Origin: Candidatus Omnitrophota bacterium
Lineage (GTDB): Bacteria; Omnitrophota; Gorgyraeia; Duberdicusellales; 4484-171
Reading direction: 5' to 3'
Assembly (NCBI GenBank): GCA_023228195.1
Contig: JALOBR010000019.1
Coordinates: 1-16,647, forward strand
Length of the DNA stretch: 16,647 nucleotides
Of the stretch, positions 13,613 to 16,647 are shown in pieces; the first letter of the stretch is position 1, and each line of letters opens with the position of its first letter. Position numbers and translations under genes: made by a program. Under the pieces are notes generated by a model. It was not told where the DNA came from. It saw nothing but the letters and a program-made list of their open reading frames with translations, and ran no database searches.

Positions 13613-16600
13613 TTACTTGTTCTGCTCTTCTCTCTCTTTCTTCTTTTCTGCAACGATTTTTTCTGCCAGGTTAGACGGGAGCGGCTCGTATTTTGAAAAT
13701 TCCATCGCAAAAGTTGCGCGGCCGCTGGAAAGCGAGCGGAAAATCTGGGAATAGCCGAACATCTCCGAAAGCGGAGCTTCTGATATAACAAGTTTTTGGT
13801 TACTTTTATCTTCTATATTAATAATTTTTCCTCTCTTAGAGCATATATAGCCTACAATACTGCTTAAATATTCTTCGGGGGTCAAAACCTCAATGCGCAT
13901 ATAAGGCTCTATTAACACAGGGTTTCCTTTTAAAAAATTTTCCCTGAAACAACCCTTTGCGGCAAGCCTGAACGCTATATCAGAAGAATCAACTTCATGG
14001 AAAGAACCATCAAGCAGTGTCGCTACTATGTCTACGGCGGGATATCCTGCATACACGCCTTTTTTAATAACTTCTCTCAAGCCTTTTTCTATTGAAGGTA
14101 TAAAATTTTGCGGTATCGCGCCGCCTTTTATTTTACTCTCAAAAACAAAACCTTTGCCTTTTTCATTAGGAGAAAATTCTATAACTACGTGCCCATATTG
14201 TCCGTGTCCGCCTGTTTGCTTTATGTGTTTGTATTCACCTGTTACCGCCTTTAATATGGTTTCCTTATAGGCAACTTTGGGAGGGCTCACTTCTGCCTGG
14301 ACATTAAACTCCTCCTTCAGCCTATCTACCATAATTTCCAAATGTAATTCTCCCATACCCGAAAGAAGAATTTCGTTTGTTTCTTCGTCGGTTTCAAAAG
14401 CAAAAGTCGGGTCTTCTTCCACAAGCTTCATTATAGCCTTACCTAATCTATCCTGATCCTGCCTGGTTTTTGGTTTTATGCTTATAGAAACCACTGGTTC
14501 AGGAAATTCTATAGACTCTAAAATCACCGGGCGGGTTTCTGCGCAAAGCGTATCTCCGGTCACGGTTGAACTTAAACCCACCGCCGCGCCTATATCGCCA
14601 GCGCAAATAGAGTTTCTGTTTTCTTTTTGGTTCGCGTGCATTTGCAAAAGCCTTCCTACTCTTTCTTTTTTATTCTTTGTACTATTTAAAATATATGAAC
14701 CGGCAACAAGATATCCGGAATACACCCTGAAATATACGAGTTTACCGACGTGCGGATCTGATTGTATTTTAAAAGCAAGAGCGGCAAAGGGTTCGTTTAC
14801 AGAAGGAGAAACCTTAATTATGCTGTCGCTATCCCTTGGATCATGCCCTTCAACCGGCGGAAGATCTACCGGAGAAGGCATATAAAATGTTACAGCATCA
14901 AGAAGCTTTTGTAGTCCTTTATTTTTAAGCGCTGAACCGCAAAGCATAGGAATAATTTTGTTGGCAATGGCAGCCTTTCTTATCGCTGTTTTTAACTCTT
15001 CTTCTGTTATTGAATTTTCCTCTTTCAAATATTTATCTGCCAATGTTTCATCCAAAGAGCAAGCTTTCTCCAGCAAATTATGACGCCATTTTTTCGCAGC
15101 CTCTAAATGCTCAGAAGGCACATCCTCTGCTGCTACTTTTTTTATATCTTCGTCCGTACCGTACATATAAGCTTTCATTTCTATTAAATCAATCACGCCT
15201 TTAAATTCAGCTTCCGCGCCAATAGGGATTTCTACGGGCACCGCGTTAGCCGCCAGTTTTTCTTCTATTTCTCCCAGAACTTTATAAAAATCAGCCCCCA
15301 GACGGTCCATTTTATTTACAAATACTATTTTTGGAACATGGTATTTATCGGATTGCCTCCAAACTGTTTCCGACTGCGCCTCAACTCCTCCAACCGCGCA
15401 AAAAACCACAACCGCTCCATCAAGCACACGGAGGCTCCTTTCAACTTCAGCAGTAAAGTCAACGTGTCCCGGGGTATCGATAACATTAATTCGCATATCG
15501 CGCCAGAAACAGGTAGTTGCGGCTGCGCAGATAGTAATACCTCGTTCGCGCTCCTGCTTCATCCAGTCCATGGTAGCTTTTCCATCATGAACTTCGCCGA
15601 CTTTATGGATTTTTCCTGTATAAAAAAGCAGGCGCTCCGTAAGTGTAGTTTTCCCGGCATCTATATGAGCCATAATACCTATGTTTCTTACCTGGCTAAG
15701 GTTTACGGATAAATCTACTTTTTCATCCACCTGCTCTTGCGTTGGCTCAACAGGTAATTCTGCAGGCAATTCTTCGCTAGGTTTAGTTTCAGTTTCTTCT
15801 TTTTCCGGAAGCTCTGGTTGAAGTACTTCAGTAATTTCCGGCTGCGATTCAGGCGGTGGTTGCTGCGGTATTGGTAAAAGCGTTGGCTCTACATCCTTCT
15901 TTTCCTCAGATGTACTTTCAGGAACTTGCGAAATGATTGGCTCAACTGATTCTGCGCTTTTAGCAGCTTTATCTTCCGGCAAAGATTCCTGTTGCGGCAC
16001 TTCTTTTATTTTTGCCGTCAATTGAGCGTTTAGCTGATGAACTTTTGTTTCCAGCTCATTTAGTTTCTCGTCTTTAGCCAATACTATTTTTTTCTTTTCT
16101 TCTATTTCTTTCTCCAAAGAATCAAAGTTTTCTTTTAGCTCTTTATATTCGTCTTTTGTTACCCAATCGCTTTGCTCAAGCTTCCTTTTAAGACCGTGGG
16201 TTGTTTTTGTCTGCTCCTGCAGTTTGGAAAGATAATCCTTCAACTTAAATTTTAAAACCCTTATTTCTTCTTCTTTTTCGTTATTAGTTTTAGTAAGGGA
16301 CTCTATGTTATCGTTTAACTCTTTTACCTCTTTTGTCAGTTTTACATTTTCTGAAAATTTTTTTTCTAATTCTAATTCTTTTCCCTGAAGCTTATCCTTA
16401 AATTCCACTGCCTGTTGTTTTATCTTCCCCGTATCTTTGGTTCCTAATTCTTCCCATTTTTTCTGCTTTTCTATGAGCTTTTCCAGCTCGGCCTTTTCTT
16501 TATCTTTTTCCTGCAATTGTTTTTCGAGATTTTTTATATTTTCGCCGCTTGTTTTTAATTTTGTATTCAGTGAAGAAACATTCTCCTTGAGAGAACTTAT

Positions 16601-16647
16601 TTTATCCTGAAACCTTCTGATGGTTGCTTCATAATCTTCTTTTTGTA
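13613..16647 (-). CDS. Elongation factor G fused to an N-terminal coiled coil (5' end beyond the window)
   Basis: EF-G drives tRNA/mRNA translocation and, with RRF, ribosome recycling. Counting from the first whole codon at the right edge, residues 1 to about 212 are Lys/Glu-rich with heptad-like spacing (for example KIVLAKDEKLNELETKVHQL), 213-313 are a Pro/Glu/Gln/Ser-rich linker, and from about 315 a full 696-residue EF-G follows. GTPase motifs are intact: AHIDAGKTT (326-334), RGITI, DTPGHVDF, NKMD (444-447), GSALKNKG. Domain IV keeps its tip loops (KQTGGHGQYGHVV; DGSFHEVDSS), and the C-terminal domain has SEMFGYSQIFRSLSSGRA. The frame has no stop or convincing internal start between the coiled coil and EF-G, and it is open at 16647. 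The tail ends in a short Lys/Glu-rich run. No rpsL, rpsG or tuf gene follows, unlike the str operon. Confidence 0.92.
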   Translation of the reverse strand, partial: QKEDYEATIRRFQDKISSLKENVSSLNTKLKTSGENIKNLEKQLQEKDKEKAELEKLIEKQKKWEELGTKDTGKIKQQAVEFKDKLQGKELELEKKFSENVKLTKEVKELNDNIESLTKTNNEKEEEIRVLKFKLKDYLSKLQEQTKTTHGLKRKLEQSDWVTKDEYKELKENFDSLEKEIEEKKKIVLAKDEKLNELETKVHQLNAQLTAKIKEVPQQESLPEDKAAKSAESVEPIISQVPESTSEEKKDVEPTLLPIPQQPPPESQPEITEVLQPELPEKEETETKPSEELPAELPVEPTQEQVDEKVDLSVNLSQVRNIGIMAHIDAGKTTLTERLLFYTGKIHKVGEVHDGKATMDWMKQERERGITICAAATTCFWRDMRINVIDTPGHVDFTAEVERSLRVLDGAVVVFCAVGGVEAQSETVWRQSDKYHVPKIVFVNKMDRLGADFYKVLGEIEEKLAANAVPVEIPIGAEAEFKGVIDLIEMKAYMYGTDEDIKKVAAEDVPSEHLEAAKKWRHNLLEKACSLDETLADKYLKEENSITEEELKTAIRKAAIANKIIPMLCGSALKNKGLQKLLDAVTFYMPSPVDLPPVEGHDPRDSDSIIKVSPSVNEPFAALAFKIQSDPHVGKLVYFRVYSGYLVAGSYILNSTKNKKERVGRLLQMHANQKENRNSICAGDIGAAVGLSSTVTGDTLCAETRPVILESIEFPEPVVSISIKPKTRQDQDRLGKAIMKLVEEDPTFAFETDEETNEILLSGMGELHLEIMVDRLKEEFNVQAEVSPPKVAYKETILKAVTGEYKHIKQTGGHGQYGHVVIEFSPNEKGKGFVFESKIKGGAIPQNFIPSIEKGLREVIKKGVYAGYPAVDIVATLLDGSFHEVDSSDIAFRLAAKGCFRENFLKGNPVLIEPYMRIEVLTPEEYLSSIVGYICSKRGKIINIEDKSNQKLVISEAPLSEMFGYSQIFRSLSSGRATFAMEFSKYEPLPSNLAEKIVAEKKKEREEQNK

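Noticed and set aside
13517..13699. Plus-strand reading frame starting MFYPCKKCGASCYET, like a small zinc ribbon
   Set aside because: Only one Cys-x-x-Cys with no second half; the later part is merely antisense of the Lys/Glu-rich EF-G tail, and there is no ribosome binding site.
15703..15740. Internal GTG as the start of a separate EF-G
   Set aside because: No Shine-Dalgarno at proper spacing, and the frame runs on unbroken into the coiled coil. It cannot be fully excluded without experiment.
1..16647. CRISPR arrays, tRNA or rRNA genes, phage or transposase genes
   Set aside because: None was seen on either strand; the repeats present are palindromic or dispersed and not evenly spaced.

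Overview
The window is AT-rich bacterial DNA, densely packed and almost entirely coded on the minus strand. A TolC/RND efflux set with a lipoprotein adaptor points to a diderm (Gram-negative) bacterium. Superoxide reductase, a type II NADH dehydrogenase-like flavoprotein and a MenA-like prenyltransferase suggest an anaerobic or microaerophilic, quinone-using lifestyle. The style (B-box and TM2 proteins, long coiled coils, AT-rich repeats) would suit an uncultured lineage such as Omnitrophota or Elusimicrobiota. That placement is a guess, because no rRNA or other marker is present that could fix it by eye.

Layout from right to left, the main direction of transcription. (1) 13613 to beyond 16647: a translation factor EF-G whose reading frame continues upstream into a Pro/Glu-rich linker and a long charged coiled coil, still open at the window edge. 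(2) 12937-13332 superoxide reductase and 12114-12788 a phosphoribosyltransferase. (3) 10186-11988: a PNPOx-like flavoprotein, a single-domain response regulator and a secreted TPR protein, probably one operon behind an extended -10 promoter that would give a leaderless mRNA. (4) 9156-10196 (+ strand) polyprenyl diphosphate synthase, divergent from a MenA-like prenyltransferase (8211-9104) and an NDH-2-like oxidoreductase (6969-8147); together these look like a quinone synthesis and use block. (5) 6273-6668 DoxX. (6) 3084-6155: four membrane proteins in tandem (multi-pass protein, B-box/TM2/pilin-like chimera, DUF5684-like protein, zinc-ribbon TM2 protein). (7) 1-2905: marR-tolC-adaptor-RND pump operon, with an operator-like palindrome over the -10 of its promoter; the pump gene is cut by the left edge.

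The most unusual features are the coiled-coil/EF-G fusion, the chimera in which a type IV pilin-like segment is fused to a B-box zinc finger, and several palindromic repeats that have entered coding sequence. One repeat encodes about 19 extra residues inside the NDH-2-like protein, one lengthens the signal peptide of TolC, and one composite inverted repeat supplies the 3' end of the oxidoreductase and a false 5' extension of doxX. A 22-bp sequence in the TolC extension recurs exactly 9.7 kb away in an intergenic, terminator-like position.

No tRNA, rRNA, CRISPR array, transposase or phage gene was seen.
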